This document shows positions 25,736 through 37,385 of a stretch of 64,000 bases of DNA, piece by piece. A program made the position numbers and the translations under genes. A model generated the notes under the pieces. It searched no databases. It had not been told where the DNA came from and worked only from the letters and a program-made list of their open reading frames with translations. How positions within the stretch are numbered: position 1 is the stretch's first letter; every line of letters begins with the position of its first letter. Source of the stretch: Cacajao melanocephalus (lineage: Eukaryota; Chordata; Mammalia; Primates; Pitheciidae); assembly GCA_963573385.1 (NCBI GenBank), contig CAUYLG010041313.1, positions 21,753-85,752 on the forward strand, written 5' to 3'.

Positions 25736-26794
25736 AGTGATTCTGGGACCAGATTCTAATGATGGGATCCTGGAATTGGTTCACTCATCATACAGATGAC
25801 AATGAGGACTTCCTCATTGGTGGTAGGTATTGATAATTCCTAGCATGCTATGATAAAACAATTGCCAAAACTTTCACTTGTAGAGAGCGGGGATGGAATA
25901 TGGGGGAAGGGGATGCACTAGTTTGTGCTTTGTCTCTGGCACGTGAAAGATATGAGGGAACTAACTCTTAAGTACTGTGGCTAAATTAAAGCGAAGTGTG
26001 AGCGCCAATGGGACTCCTGGACAGCATTGCCTTCTCCCAGAGGGCACAGTAAGCTGAATGCCATGCACAACTATTGTAAGAAAAGTGGAATTCTAAGAGG
26101 AGCAGAACTCTAAGAGTAGTTGAATTCTCAGTGTAGGGAAGCCCTATGTCAAAGTCAGAGCCCTGATAGGGAAGGTGTGGTAGTCCGAAGCTTGGGGTGG
26201 AGATATCTAGGTAAATGCCCCTGAGAACCTCGATCCACCTAAACATTCTGGGCTTGCAGAAGTATCCCTCCTCCTTGTTTGCATATTATGCAAATAGCTT
26301 ATAAGATAATGCTTTTCCTCCCCAGGATCTGCCCTTACCTCCTCTCCAGGCATACGCACTAATAACTAGGGTCAAAGATAAATGTGACCTGACTAGGGAA
26401 TGCTTAGCTTGCCGAGGAAGGAGAGGAGTTACATGCTGAAGGAGTTGCAATACCTGGATTACACTAACCAGCAGGAATCAGGAGGGTTGCTGGGAGAGGA
26501 TTTTGAGGGTGCCATATCCAGGGGAGTAGAGTGGAATATAGAGCTGCATGATAGCTTGCCAGTATGTGAAACATTTTCTGTAACACAGTATTTAATACTA
26601 TTGCAGGAGCCCCAGGAGCCAGACTGTATTAATCTGCTGCTAGGAAGGCCCCTGGAATAAAAAAGCAATGACCCACATTAAAAGAAGTATGGCATGGAAG
26701 AAGGAATTAAAAAGCACAGCAAACTGAGCCAGCTGGAAAAAATCTACAATATAAGATGAGAAAACCAACCAGCTGACAATGTATCCTGGGAAAG

Positions 26795-27189
26795 TGTTAT
26801 GAATTGAATTGTGCCCTCCCCTCAAACTCATTTGTTGAAGCCCTGACCCTCCAGTGACTATATTTGGAGACACGAGCTTTAAGGAAGGAATTAAGGTCAA
26901 ATGAGGTCACAATGTAGGCCCTAATCTAATAGAACTGGCACCCTTATAAAAGGAAGAGATACCGGAGATCTATCTCTCTCTGCACACACACACACAGAAG
27001 AAAGACCATATGGGAACACCACGAGAAGGCAGCAACTTGCAAGCCAGGAGGAGAAGCCTCACTAAAAACCCAACCTGTTGGCATGCTTATTGGATTTCCA
27101 ACCTCTGGAACTGTGAGAAAAATAATTTCTGTTGTGTAAGCCACCCAATCTGTAGTATTTTGTTATGGCAGCACTAGCAGACAAATACA
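26795..27189 (+). mobile_element. MaLR solo LTR (MST/MLT1-like), sense
   Basis: Full LTR layout: starts 'tgttatgaattgaattgtg', then 'ttggagacacgagctttaag', 'ccctaatctaatagaactgg', 'ggaactgtgagaaaaataa', 'cttctgttg'-type signal region, and ends 'ttatggcagcactagcag' with a terminal aca. The 5 bases on each side are gaaag and gaggg, compatible with a decayed 5-bp duplication. Confidence 0.85.
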
Positions 27190-27289
27190 GAGGGCCTGAA
27201 GGATACTGCGATGTGAAAGGCAAGAAAAATGATGTGGTGAGAGAGCCACCAGCATCACTGAGAAGCTCAGTAGTAGCTGTCCTCTACAG

Positions 27290-27609
27290 CCGGGGTATTC
27301 CATCCCTGCACCACGAACCCATTAGGAACTGGGCCGCACAGCAGAAAGTGAGCAGCAGGCAAGCAAGCATTACTGCCTGAGCTCCACCTTCTATCAGATC
27401 AGAGGTGGCATTAGATTCTCTTAGGACCATGAACCGTATTGTCAACTGCACACTCAAGGGATCTTGGTAATGCACTCCTGATGAGAATCTAATGCCTGAT
27501 GATCTGAGGTGGAAAAGTTTCATCCTGAAACCATCCCCTACCACCTATCTGTGGAAAAACTGTCTTCCACACAACCAGTCCTTGGTGCCAAAAATATTGG
27601 CAACTGCTG
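27290..27609 (-). mobile_element. Nonautonomous hAT DNA transposon with 8-bp TSD
   Basis: Words such as 'aactgggccgcacagcag', 'gcattactgcctgagctcc', 'gagaatctaatgcctgatg' and 'cagtccttggtgccaaaaa' mark a common hAT-group element. It is bounded by 'ctctacag' on the left and 'ctttatag' on the right, an 8-bp duplication with two transitions. Orientation is relative to a remembered consensus and uncertain. Confidence 0.8.
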
Positions 27610-28140
27610 CTTTATAGGTAAGGACTTTACAGCAGTGAGCTTCCCAATAACAACAGATATAGGATCCAGAAAAGCAAAAGCCAGGTGAAAACCCAACCAT
27701 CAGAGCAAGGACATAATGAACACAAGGGGCAGTCAGGAATGTCTCATTCACAAGGATTTATGAAGCTGACAAATAGAATGCAGCACTCCTAGGGACAAGG
27801 TAGATAGGCAACTGGTGAGGATTTTGGTCTACTCTATAAATCAAAATCTCTCTGTCATCAATTTTCAATCATATGTCTTCCAATTTCCCAAACCAGTTCC
27901 ACATTCCCCCAATTCCAGAACACATAATTGGTGCAGACATATTTAGCAGCTGACAGAATCCCAACATCGGTTCCCTGACCTAGGGAAAGGCTATTATGGT
28001 GGGAAAGCCTAGTAGAAGCCATTAAAATGCCTCTGCCTGGGAAAATAGTAAACCAAAAGCAGTACACTTCTGGAGGGATTGCAAAAATTAGTGCCAACAT
28101 CAAGGACTCAAAAGACACAAGCATGGTGATTTCCACCACA

Positions 28141-28800
28141 TCCTCATTCAACTTGCCTATTTGGTGTGTGTAGAAGAGGGACAGATCTTGGAGAATGACA
28201 GTGAATTATTGTAAGCTTAACCAGGTTGTGGCTCCAATTGTACCTGCTGTCCCAGATGTGGTTTCATTGCTTGAGCAAATTAACACATCCCCTGGTACCT
28301 GGTATGCAGCTATTGATCTAGTAAGAGCATTTTTCTCCATACCTGTCCACAAGAAGCAGTTTGCTTTCAGCTGGCAACGCCAGCAATAAACCTTCACTGT
28401 CCTACTCAAGAAGGTCATCAATACTCTAATACTATGTCATAATTTAATTAACAGTGCTTGATTGGTTTTCCCTTCCTCAAGAGATCAGACTGATGACATC
28501 ATCCTGACTGTACCTAGTGAGCAAGTCGCTATTACTTCTGACTCATTGGTAAGATATTTGCATGTCAGAGGATGGGAAATAAATTTAACTAAATGTTAGA
28601 GGCCCTCCGTGAAATTCCTGGTGTTCATCAGTATGGAGCATGTTGAGATATCCCATCTAAGGTGAAGAACTAGTTGTTGCATTCGGCCCGTCCTACAACC
28701 AAGAAAGAGGCACAACACCTATTGGGATTTTGGAGCTGCTACTGGGCTTTAGTAGAGACTGAATGCTTACTGTGACCAACCAAATTACAGTGCAACCTGA
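28141..28800 (+). pseudogene. ERVL pol remnant: reverse transcriptase region
   Basis: In an intact ERVL this part would encode the reverse transcriptase that copies viral RNA into DNA. An open segment of 64 codons at 28195-28389 shows a recognisable RT core ending at a TAA. Further downstream the frame shifts repeatedly. The catalytic YxDD region falls near 28490, where the two aspartates are still visible but the preceding tyrosine is lost. A frameshifted tail of the domain continues to about 28700. It is unambiguously a dead copy. The class (ERVL, class III) is inferred from sequence resemblance and the dUTPase-like region downstream. Confidence 0.75.
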
Positions 28801-29403
28801 GCTGCCCATTATCATGTCTGACCCAACAAGCTATAAAGCTAGGCACGCATACCAATGCTCCATCACCAAAGGGAAGAGGTACATATGTGAGTGATCACAA
28901 GGAGGCTCTGAAGGTACAAATAAATCACATGGAAAAGTGACCCAAATTCTCATGGTTTCCACTGCTGCCTTCTCTCTCTCAGCCTGTACCTAAGGCTATC
29001 TGGGGAGCTGCCTAGAATCAGTTGACAGAGAAAAAGGAATCAGGCCTGGTGTACAGAAGTTTCTGCACAATATGTAGGCACCACCCAAAGTTAAAAGCTG
29101 TAGCACTACATCCTTTCTCTGCGGCATCCCCAGAGACAGGAACATCCACCCCTGGAAGAGAAATCCAGTGGGTGAAACTTCAGACTGTGCACCTGGTTGT
29201 TTACTTTGCTTGGAAGAAGAAGAAATGTGCAATTATGTGTCAATTCATGGGCTGTGGGCAATTGTTTGTCTAGATGATCAGGGACTTAGAAGGAACATGA
29301 TTGAAAAATTGGTGATGAAGAAATTTGGGTAAGATATATGTTTATAGACCTCTCTTAATCAGAAAAAAAAAAGTGCTCCTTGTGAATGCTCACCAAAGGA
29401 TAA
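28801..29403 (+). pseudogene. ERVL pol remnant: RNase H region
   Basis: This segment sits where the RNase H domain (removal of the RNA strand during reverse transcription) is expected. An open piece at 29022-29273 includes a Val-Asn/Val-His-Leu-Val-Val-type segment ('cacctggttgtttactttgc') typical of the domain core. Several stops and shifts separate it from RT. The region is cut off by an inserted MLT2-like LTR starting at 29404. Confidence 0.6.
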
Positions 29404-29482
29404 TGATGGTTAATTTTGGGTGTCAACATGATGGAATTATGGGATACCCAGAAAAACCCAGATAGCTGGTAATGCATTATTA

Positions 29483-29772
<290 letters not shown>

Positions 29773-30361
29773 CTGGTAATGCATTATTTATTCTCAATCA
29801 TTGCATTAATGATTCTCAATGCTTATATGGACACTGAGCCTCTTGTGCTGAAAGGGAAACCCAGATGGTGTGGCATTTGATTAGAATGATCAGGTTGCCC
29901 CAACTATGTCTGTGAGAGTGTTTCTGCAGGAAACTACCTAGCATATGAGTTGGTGGACTGAGTGGGGAAGACCTACCCTTAATGTGGGCAGAAACCATCC
30001 AATCAGCTAAGGGCCAGGATGGAATAAAAAGCTGATGGAAGAATGAATTATTGTGTTGTTTTCTGGAGACTGTACGCCCTTCTTTTCCTGCCCTTGGATG
30101 TCCAGATTCTCTGGCTTTTGGACTCCAGATTCTCTGACTTTTGAACTCCTGGACTCAAACCTGAACTCCCAGGCTCTCAGGCTTTCAGTCTTGGACTGAG
30201 AGTTACACCATTGGCTTTCTTGGTTCTGAGGACTTTGACTTAGATTGAAATGTGCTACTGGTTTCCCTGGTTCTCCAGCTTGCAGACAGTCTATTGTGGA
30301 ACTTCTCAGGCTTCATAATCAAGTGAGCCAATTATCTGAATAAATCCCTTCTCATCTCTCT

Positions 30362-30445
30362 CTGTATATATAAAAAAACATATATGTGTGTATATATACA
30401 TATATATACATACATATTTTTAATATATAATTTTGTATATAAAAA
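30362..30445. repeat. AT/CA-rich microsatellite in LTR
   Basis: Irregular 'tatata', 'catata' and 'gtgtgtata' units just downstream of the LTR polyadenylation region ('gaataaatccc'). Confidence 0.8.
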
Positions 30446-30482
30446 ATCAGTTCTGTCTCTTTGGAAAACCCTGGCTAAAACA

Positions 30483-31200
30483 GTGAGCTCAGCAGAGGAG
30501 GTGTTAATAATCAAATTAATGGGATGACCCATTTTTGTGGATATCAGTCAGCCTCTTTCCCTAGCTACCTCTGTCATCACTGAAAGTCCATAAACAAAGC
30601 GGTCATGGTGGCACAAACAGAGGTTATAGATGGCCTCAGCAACATAGATTTTCACTAATCAAAGCCATCCTCTTTACAACCACCGCTGAGTGTCCAATCT
30701 ACCAACAGCCAAGACCAACACTGATTCTCCAATATGGCACCATTCCTCAGGGAGATTAGCCAGCTACCCGATGGCAGGTTGATAACATTGGACTGCTTCC
30801 ATCATGGAAGTAGCAGTGTTTGGCCTTGGACTAGACATTTACTTGGAATATGAATTTGCCTTCTCTGAATGCGATGCTTCTGCCGAAACAACCGTTCATG
30901 GAGTTACAGAATGCCTTATCTACTATCGTGATATCCCACACAGAATTGCTTTTAATCAAGGAACCCACCTCACAGCAAAAGAAGTACAGCAATGAGCCTA
31001 CGCTTAGGGAATTCAGTGGTCTTATCATGTTCCCTGCAATCCAGAAGTAACTGGTTTGAGGGAATGGTGGAATGGTCTTTTTAAGACTCAGTTACAATGA
31101 CAGCTAGGTAGCAATACTTTGTAGGACTGGATCAAGGTTCTCCAGAAGACTATGTTGCTCTGAATCAGCATCCAATATATAGTATTGTTTCTCCTCTAGC
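30483..31200 (+). pseudogene. ERVL pol remnant: integrase region
   Basis: This part would encode integrase, which inserts viral DNA into the host chromosome. Open pieces at 30804-30995 and 30850-31050 lie in different frames, with a stop directly after 'gaagtacagcaa', so the domain is frameshifted and truncated. The zinc-binding N-terminal part near 30560-30720 is recognisable only in outline. The inserted LTR (29404-30482) separates integrase from the upstream pol, so no continuous polyprotein remains. Confidence in the domain call comes from order (RT, RNase H, integrase) and remembered resemblance to ERVL pol. Confidence 0.65.
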
Positions 31201-31740
31201 CAAAATTCCTAGGTCCAGGAATCAAGGGTGGAAATGGGAATAATACCACTCACTGTTACCCCTTATGGCACACTGGCAAAATTTCTGCTTCCTGTTCTCA
31301 CTACTTTATGCTCTGATGGCCTAGAGGTCTTAGTTCCAGAGGGAAGAATGCTCCCACCAGAAAACACAGCAATGGTTTCACTGAACTGTAAGTTAAGGCT
31401 GCCAACCAGCCATGCTGTCTCCTTGTGGCTCTGAATCCATAGGTTAAGGAGTTATGGTGTTGGCCGTGGTGATTAATCCCGACTACCAAAGGGGATTTTG
31501 GAGTACTACTCCACAATAGAGGTAAGGAGAACATGTCTGGAATATAGGAGATACCTTAAGGCATCTCTTGGTATTTTCACACCTTGTGATTAACATTATT
31601 TAACAACTGCAACAGCTCAATCCAGGAAAGACTAATGGACCAGACCTTTCAGGAATGGAGGTTTGGGTCACTCTGCCAGGTAAAGAACCACTTCAGCTGA
31701 AGTGCTTGCTGAAGGCAAAGGGAATAAGTAATGGGTAATG
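31201..31740 (+). pseudogene. ERVL dUTPase-like remnant
   Basis: ERVL elements carry a dUTPase after integrase, an enzyme that keeps uracil out of viral DNA. Here a 68-codon open piece (31228-31434) is followed by frames whose order fits a dUTPase trimer subunit, but stops at about 31434 and later shifts break it. The presence of this domain is the best support for the ERVL class. The copy is non-functional. Confidence 0.55.
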
Positions 31741-32141
31741 ACAGGAGGTAGCTATAAATACCAGCTACAACCATATGACCAGTTACAGAAACTAGGACTG
31801 TAATCATCATAAATATTTTCTCCTTATTTTGTTATGAATATATTTGTGTATATGTATCTTTTTTTCTCTCTTATTTGCCTATCATAAGGTATACTGACTT
31901 TATATCATGACATTTAAATATTGGTAATTTTATATTATAGTATTTAAGTTGTGGGAGATTAAGAAGAGTAAATATTACTCAAGGACTTTATCTCCTCTTC
32001 TGGCAAGGGGTTAATGCATTTTTGGGTGTATCAGGATAATTATGTCATGTTAGGCAGAATTACGATCTTATTGTCTTTATCTGGAGATGAGGTATAATTT
32101 AAGGAGATGTCTGTGGGTGCCAGGTTGACAAGGAGTGGACT
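31741..32141 (+). mobile_element. ERVL 3' non-coding region and polypurine tract
   Basis: AT-rich sequence between the pol remnant and the LTR, with no env-like frame. It ends in a purine-rich 'aaggagtgg' just before the LTR start, in the position of the plus-strand primer. Confidence 0.55.
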
Positions 32142-32623
32142 TGTGATGTTTAATTTTATTTGTCAAGTTGACTGGGCCACAAGATACCCAAATATACATG
32201 GTCTCTGGGTGGGTCTGTGAGTGTTTCTGGATGAGGTTAGCATTTGAACTGGTAAACTGCATAAAGCGTATGTAGTCCATATGGTCCTTCCCAGTATTGG
32301 TGGGCATCATCTAATTTGTTGAAGGCCTGAAGAGAACAAAAGGCAGAAGGAGGAATCTGTCCCTTTGATTTCCTGCCTCACTGCTTGAGCTGCAGCATGT
32401 TTTCTCATTTTCTCCTGCCCTCCGATCAGGATTTACACTCTTGACTCCCCTGGTTCTCAGGCCTTCAGACTTGAACTGAATTTTCCCACCAGCTTCCACA
32501 GGTCTCCAACTTCCAGATGGTAGATCATGAGCCTTCTCAACTTTCATGATCATGTAAATCAATTCCTCATAATAAATACATATCTTACTTGTTCCATTTC
32601 TTTGGAGAACCTTGAAGAATACA
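32142..32623 (+). mobile_element. 3' LTR of the ERVL provirus, MLT2-like
   Basis: Starts 'tgtgatgtttaattttatt' right after the polypurine tract, continues 'ttgactgggccacaag', 'gtctgtgagtgtttctgg', 'gttgaaggcctgaagagaac' and 'ctccaacttccagatgg', has an 'aataaa' polyadenylation signal near 32571 and ends 'accttgaagaataca'. Confidence 0.75.
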
Positions 32624-32939
32624 CTCTCTATCTCACTTTCCACTAAAATAGATGAAGAACAGACGTGTAGAAGCCTGCTGAGCTGCCCGATAAAAAGAGA
32701 AAATCTCCTGTCCCATTTCCTGACCTGCGCCAGTTCTCAGAACCAGAATGCCTCAATGAATACGTCAGTTTCCCTTAAGAAAGGATCCTGCAACACCACA
32801 GTAGGATATTCAATAGCAATTCCTTCAGTCCTTCCCCCAAAGAGGCTTATGACGATTTATTTAAGAAACCATATGTTGAAGAAAAGAGAATAACTAAGTC
32901 TTTTTGAGTGATACAGTGTCCAGTGATTTCCTGAGAAAT
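32624..32939. other. Unannotated DNA
   Basis: About 315 bases without a named repeat. A 93-codon plus-strand frame (32612-32893) starts inside the LTR and has no recognisable features. Confidence 0.4.
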
Positions 32940-33112
32940 CTATTCAAAGAAGATTTTATTTAATCCAGCAATTCTCTTCCTAGGTATTTACCCAAAGAAA
33001 ATGAAACATATATTTATAAATAGCCCAGTACAATAACGTTATAACTACTTTAGTTATAATAGCCAAATACCAAACAACCCAAATGTCTGTGGTATAATAA
33101 AGAATATGTCTT
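32940..33112 (+). mobile_element. L1M ORF2 3' fragment, sense
   Basis: 'aatccagcaattctcttcct', 'ggtatttacccaaagaaaat' and 'aacaacccaaatgtctgtgg' are the end of L1 ORF2. Terminated by the adjoining Alu. Confidence 0.75.
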
Positions 33113-33395
33113 GGCTGGGCACAGTGACACTACACCTGCAATCCCAGCACTTTGGAGGCTGAAGCGGGCAGATTGGTTGAGCCCAGGAGTTTGAGATCAG
33201 CCTAGGCAAGATGGCAAAACCCCCTCTTTACAAAAATACAAAAATTAACTGAGGGTGGTGGCCCACACCTGCAGTCCCAGCTACTCAGGAGGCTGAGATG
33301 TAAGAGGATCACTGGAGCCTTGGAGGTCAAGGTTGCAGTGAACTGTGATCGTTCCATTGCACTCAGGCCTGGGTGAGATCAAGAACCTGTCTTCC
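33113..33395 (+). mobile_element. Alu, old (J-like), sense
   Basis: Both arms are present but diverged ('ggctgggcacagtgacac' to 'ctgggtgagatcaagaacct'), with no clean A-tail. The 'tggttgagcccaggagtttg' box favours an old AluJ. Confidence 0.92.
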
Positions 33396-34464
33396 CAAAT
33401 TCGATTACCTTTAAGAATTGACCTATAAAACAGATTCTGAGACAGCCTCTGTCAAGTCCAGGGTGGACAGATAACAATGACTACACAGAGTCAGAGAAGT
33501 CTAGTTTTTCCTTGAGATCACAAATCTATTGACTCACTCCATCAAGCCGCCAGGGGTTTGCCTTATAATTAGGGAATAACAAAGTATTGGAACGCCCTTT
33601 TTCAGTGTGCCTCATGTCCCTATTCACATCATTTGAGAGGATAGCTGATCTTCTGAATGCATGTAATTTCTTTCTGAAGGGTGCTTCTGGGCATAGCAGG
33701 GTAGCTGCAGGCAATTTCTCCTATACAATCAGGTTGACCTTCAGAAAGAAGAGAAGCAAATTTTTTTCCCTAGAATAAAAGTTATGAGAGTTCCCAGACG
33801 TATAGATTTAGAAACATTTTGCTAGTCTTTGTCAGCTCAGCAGAATATTCTTTTTGTTATAATTGGGGAGGAGAGGGAATAGGGAGATTCTTGTACCTAA
33901 AATGATTAGCTTTTAGGAAGGCCTTCTAATGTCTTTAAGAGTTTCCACCTTATTGTAGCACATTTCAAACCATATTAAAGTTGCCTTATTTTTCCTATAT
34001 TTTCTTACAAACCTCCAATACAATCAAACAGTTGGGTTGATCTCACCTCTTGTAAGAATGAAAGGAAAAAAATGTTGTCAGGCAGGCAGTCAGGCAAGAA
34101 AACGGACAGGCATATAAAGAAAGAAAACTGCCACCAACATTGACTGTAAACCTTCTCTAATCACATACAAATTATTTGCCATTGTGGCTCTGGAGCTAGC
34201 CAGCTACGCTTGACGGTAGCATTTACCCACTTTTGTTGGTTTGCATCACTTGTTTCAAATGCTCTGCCCTGGTTAGATGCTTTTCCACTGGGAAAGCTTT
34301 TGTAATGAGAATCATCTTATTATTAATAGTGAAGCATGGTGACTCAGTTTTTGAACTGATATATGTTGAAAGGACCAAGCACTGTTTTCAGAAATGAGTG
34401 GCTAAGTCCCTAGATCAGACGGAACAAACCCCTCCGGCAGGGCCAGTACATAAGCAGAGCTGTC
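33396..34464. other. Unannotated unique-looking DNA
   Basis: About 1.1 kb with no repeat I can name apart from a tiny 'caggcaggcagtcaggca' run near 34082. Confidence 0.45.
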
Positions 34465-35085
34465 CATTAACAGATGAATGAATTTTTAAAATATGGTGCA
34501 TATATACATACACACATATATACATATATAATATATATATGTACATATATAGTATATACACACACACACACATACACGATTGGAATACTGTTTAGCCTTA
34601 AAAAGAAGGAAATCCTGTCATTTGCAACAATACATATGACCCTGGAGGAAATTATGCTAACTGAAATAAGCCAGACACAGAAAGACAGATACTTCATGAT
34701 CTCATATGTGGAATCTAAGAATGTTAAATTAATAGAAACAGAAAGTAGAACAATGTTTTCCAGGGCTAGAGAATGTTGGGGTAAGATCTTGGTCAAAGGG
34801 TACAAAGTTTCAATTAAACAATATCAGCAAGTTCTGGAGGTCTATTGTACAGCATGGTGACTATAGTTAATAATACCGTTTTATATACTTGAGATTTACA
34901 AAGACAGTAGATCTTGCATGTTCTCATCACACACACACAAAATGATAACTAAGTTGATAGATATGTTACTTAGCTGAATTGCTGTAATCATTTCACAATG
35001 TACACATATATCAAAACATCATGTTGTACACTTTAAAAACATACAATTCTTATTTGTCAATTACACATCTATAAAGCTGGGGAAA
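34465..35085 (+). mobile_element. L1M 3' end, sense, with AT microsatellite
   Basis: 'ccattaacagatgaatgaat', 'ggaatactgtttagcctt', 'gctaactgaaataagccaga', 'gtacagcatggtgactat' and 'gttgtacactttaaaaacat' are L1 ORF2 end plus 3' UTR in order. A (TA/CA)n microsatellite at 34498-34578 expanded within it. Frames through the microsatellite are not genes. Confidence 0.85.
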
Positions 35086-35123
35086 AAGCACAATGCCTGT
35101 CTCCCTATAAGACAAACAGAAAT

Positions 35124-35770
35124 CCAATTGATTCTTCTTATTCACAATAGCTGTGTTAAATAAAGTCACTGCAAACACTGAATTAGCGAATTGTAAACCA
35201 TTGATGTTAGGGGAAATACAAGGCTAGGTTCCTGCAAGCCTGTGATCCCAATATTTTTGTAAACTGATCAATATATAACCTTGTTTTCTGTTTCTTTTTA
35301 AACACACTTTATTTATATATGTTATTCATATATATGTGATTATATATAAATCACAGCGAACAGCAGTGTAACTCATACCTGAATGAAGCTTATCTAACAC
35401 ATGAATTTTCTCTATAAGACACATCACAGCCTTCTTGCACTTAGGAACACTGGAGAGCACTTCAGCAGTAGGCTGGGGGCCATTTTAAACAGGAAAATCA
35501 ACAAAAAGAACAATAATGCAAAAAGCATAGCACTAAATAGACCAAGAGAAAGACACTGTTTACATTATGAGTTGAAACAAGAACACAGAGTATTGCTTTG
35601 TTTGACCTCAGCTGGGAACGTGCTTGTTGAGCAACTCAAATTTTTCACAGCCCTGTTCACATCCAAGAATGATCAGGAAGGTGCCGTGAGTGTTAATTTT
35701 GATGTTCCGAATAACTGTAGTGAGTAAGTGAACTTACAGTATGGAATCTGTGAATAATCAGGATTGACTG
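35124..35770 (+). mobile_element. Tigger-like (Tc1/mariner) DNA transposon fossil
   Basis: Imperfect terminal inverted repeats: left 'caattgattcttcttattc', right 'gaataatcaggattgactg'; about 16 of 23 positions pair. The right end is followed by TA, the target of this superfamily. The interior has 'aacactgaattagcgaatt' and 'ctgaatgaagcttatctaac'. A 108-codon frame (35401-35727) inside it is incidental. Confidence 0.75.
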
Positions 35771-36359
35771 TATGTGCATACTTGTATTTTGTACTTTGGG
35801 ATAACCTTGTTCATATTCACTGCATACTCCTTTAGATTGCCAGGGGGGTGGCTGGTCCAGTGGCCCTTGCATATTAGAGGCCTCTGCATATTAGTGGTGG
35901 TCACATGGTCACCTTTCCCAGTACTTTGGATTTCTTGTCTGGGAGCTTAATTTCTTTAGTTCAAGGCTTTGATCCCTACTAAAATGTAAATCTCCATGAG
36001 AGACATGACATTCTAAGATATCATCAGTCACTCTTTGATATGAATAAATGAAGTTGAGAACTTCTGTGGGTAAACAGGCTATGAAAGGGAGAGTTTGGAC
36101 TCAGCCATCCCTTTCGAGTATTGACCACCTTCTTGCCACACAGCCTCAGTTATCTGATGACCTTCCACTTCTTCCTATCCCTTCAGTTAAGAGGCTTTCT
36201 GTAGCCACAGCTCTAGCTGGTAACTCTATCGTGAGCTCCAAGCCACCTTATGAATGCATCTCTATCAGTTTGAAAATAGAATACATAGAATGGATTGATA
36301 GATATTGGTGGATTGAAGACCCACCTCCCAACCCAGGTCTTCAGACTACTATCCAAGTA
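35771..36359. other. Unannotated DNA
   Basis: About 590 bases. A weak L2-like 'aatgtaaatctccatgagag' occurs near 35982. Nothing else is recognised. Confidence 0.4.
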
Positions 36360-36790
36360 AAAGAGACTTCCTTTTCTCAGTCACCCAGGCTAGACATCTT
36401 AGTGTTATTTGCAATAGCTTTCTTTTCTCCACATCTACTCAGTAAATACATAACAACTAGCCCCTTCTCTACAACGTGTCTCTTCTAACTCACCTTTTCC
36501 ATTTCTCCTGCATTTCTGCAATAACCTTTTGGTTAAAGCTCTTTCCAACCCCTTGTCTATCCCACTTCGGATTCATCTGTACATCAATGGTATAACCTTC
36601 CAAACTGCTTAGGTCCAAAAGAACTCCTCACTATACAACACATGCAAAAAGTCTCATTCCCTTTTGTGGCATTCAGAGCCCGCAATAATCTCAAGTAGCT
36701 AACTTCCCACTCTCTTCTCCCGCCTAATCTCACCCTGATTATATGTGTTGCAATGCTTGGACAAACGCTAGAGTAACTGTTTTTCAAACC
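36360..36790 (+). mobile_element. Possible L2 or related LINE fossil, sense
   Basis: 'tcagtcacccaggctagac', 'tctgcaataaccttttggtt' and 'ttccaaactgcttaggtcc' occur in an order like the L2 3' ORF region. The match is diffuse. The long plus-strand frame 36048-36488 crosses it and is not supported as a gene. Confidence 0.35.
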
Positions 36791-37204
36791 TCAAATCAGA
36801 ACACTTGCTTTGATAATTAAAGGAGTAGTTGTGAGGCTGCTGAGAGAGGATGCTGTCAGTCCTTACAGTATTGGAGAAGTCTAGGTCTTTTGCTGTAATT
36901 TCTCTTTGGTTCTTTCCTGCCTCTGTGTTACCATGTTTTCTGCCTAGAAGCATCCTTTATGTCCTCATTCTCCTCACTCCCATTACCCAGCCTATTGACA
37001 GTCCACGTGTCTGCCCACGCCTGGATCTAATGCACGCTCTCCATTGTATGGTTGAATATCTCTGCATTTTGTGCTGTCAAGTTACTTCCAAAATCCTTTA
37101 TATATTTTCCTTGCATTAAAGAAGTGTGTGTGTGTGCGTGTGTGTATTTTATTTACCTTTAAGTTCCTCTTAACATCTAGTTATAATAAACTATTCCTGT
37201 GTCT
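36791..37204. other. Unannotated DNA
   Basis: No repeat recognised except a short (TG)n run at 37123-37145. Confidence 0.4.
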
Positions 37205-37385
37205 GTTTTGTAATAAGCACTCTTATTACCTCACTTCATTCTCACAGCAAACGTCTCATATATTATTGCCATTTTACAATTGAGGCAATTACGTCTCATG
37301 ATGGCTAAGTACCTTGTCCAGATTCACATGGTTAGAAAATGATGGGCCTGGAATTCAAACCCAGTTATCTGTGACATCAGAGTTC
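37205..37385 (-). mobile_element. MIR, antisense
   Basis: 'tcacttcattctcacagca', 'ccattttacaattgaggca', 'agtaccttgtccagattcac' and 'ggaattcaaacccagttatc' match antisense MIR from one end to the other. Confidence 0.8.

Larger units (their letters stand above)
25736..28140 (+). pseudogene. ERVL-class provirus, gag/protease region (decayed)
   Basis: This is the leader, gag and protease part of an old class III (ERVL) endogenous retrovirus. Gag of such viruses forms the particle core and the protease matures it. Here only scattered short open pieces remain, for example 26400-26660, and the region is crossed by many stops and frameshifts. It is further broken by a MaLR LTR (26795-27189) and a hAT transposon (27290-27609). 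The assignment rests on position between an LTR-like sequence and recognisable pol, plus remembered resemblance of 'ggtcaaagataaatgtgacc' and 'ttgccttctcccagagggca' to ERVL gag. It cannot encode a functional product. Confidence 0.5.

Noticed and set aside
28195..28389. Open RT segment as a live retroviral gene
   Set aside because: Only 64 codons, followed by stops and frameshifts, and pol is interrupted by an LTR and an Alu. It is a fossil.
34474..34860. 128-codon plus frame and 112-codon minus frame
   Set aside because: Both run through an AT/CA microsatellite inside an L1M 3' end. Only non-coding repeat explains them.
35401..35727. 108-codon plus-strand frame
   Set aside because: Lies wholly inside a nonautonomous Tigger-like element that has no coding role.
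36048..36488. 146-codon plus-strand frame, the longest in the window
   Set aside because: No recognisable domain, partly in L2-like sequence, no splice or promoter evidence. A frame this size is expected by chance in 64 kb.
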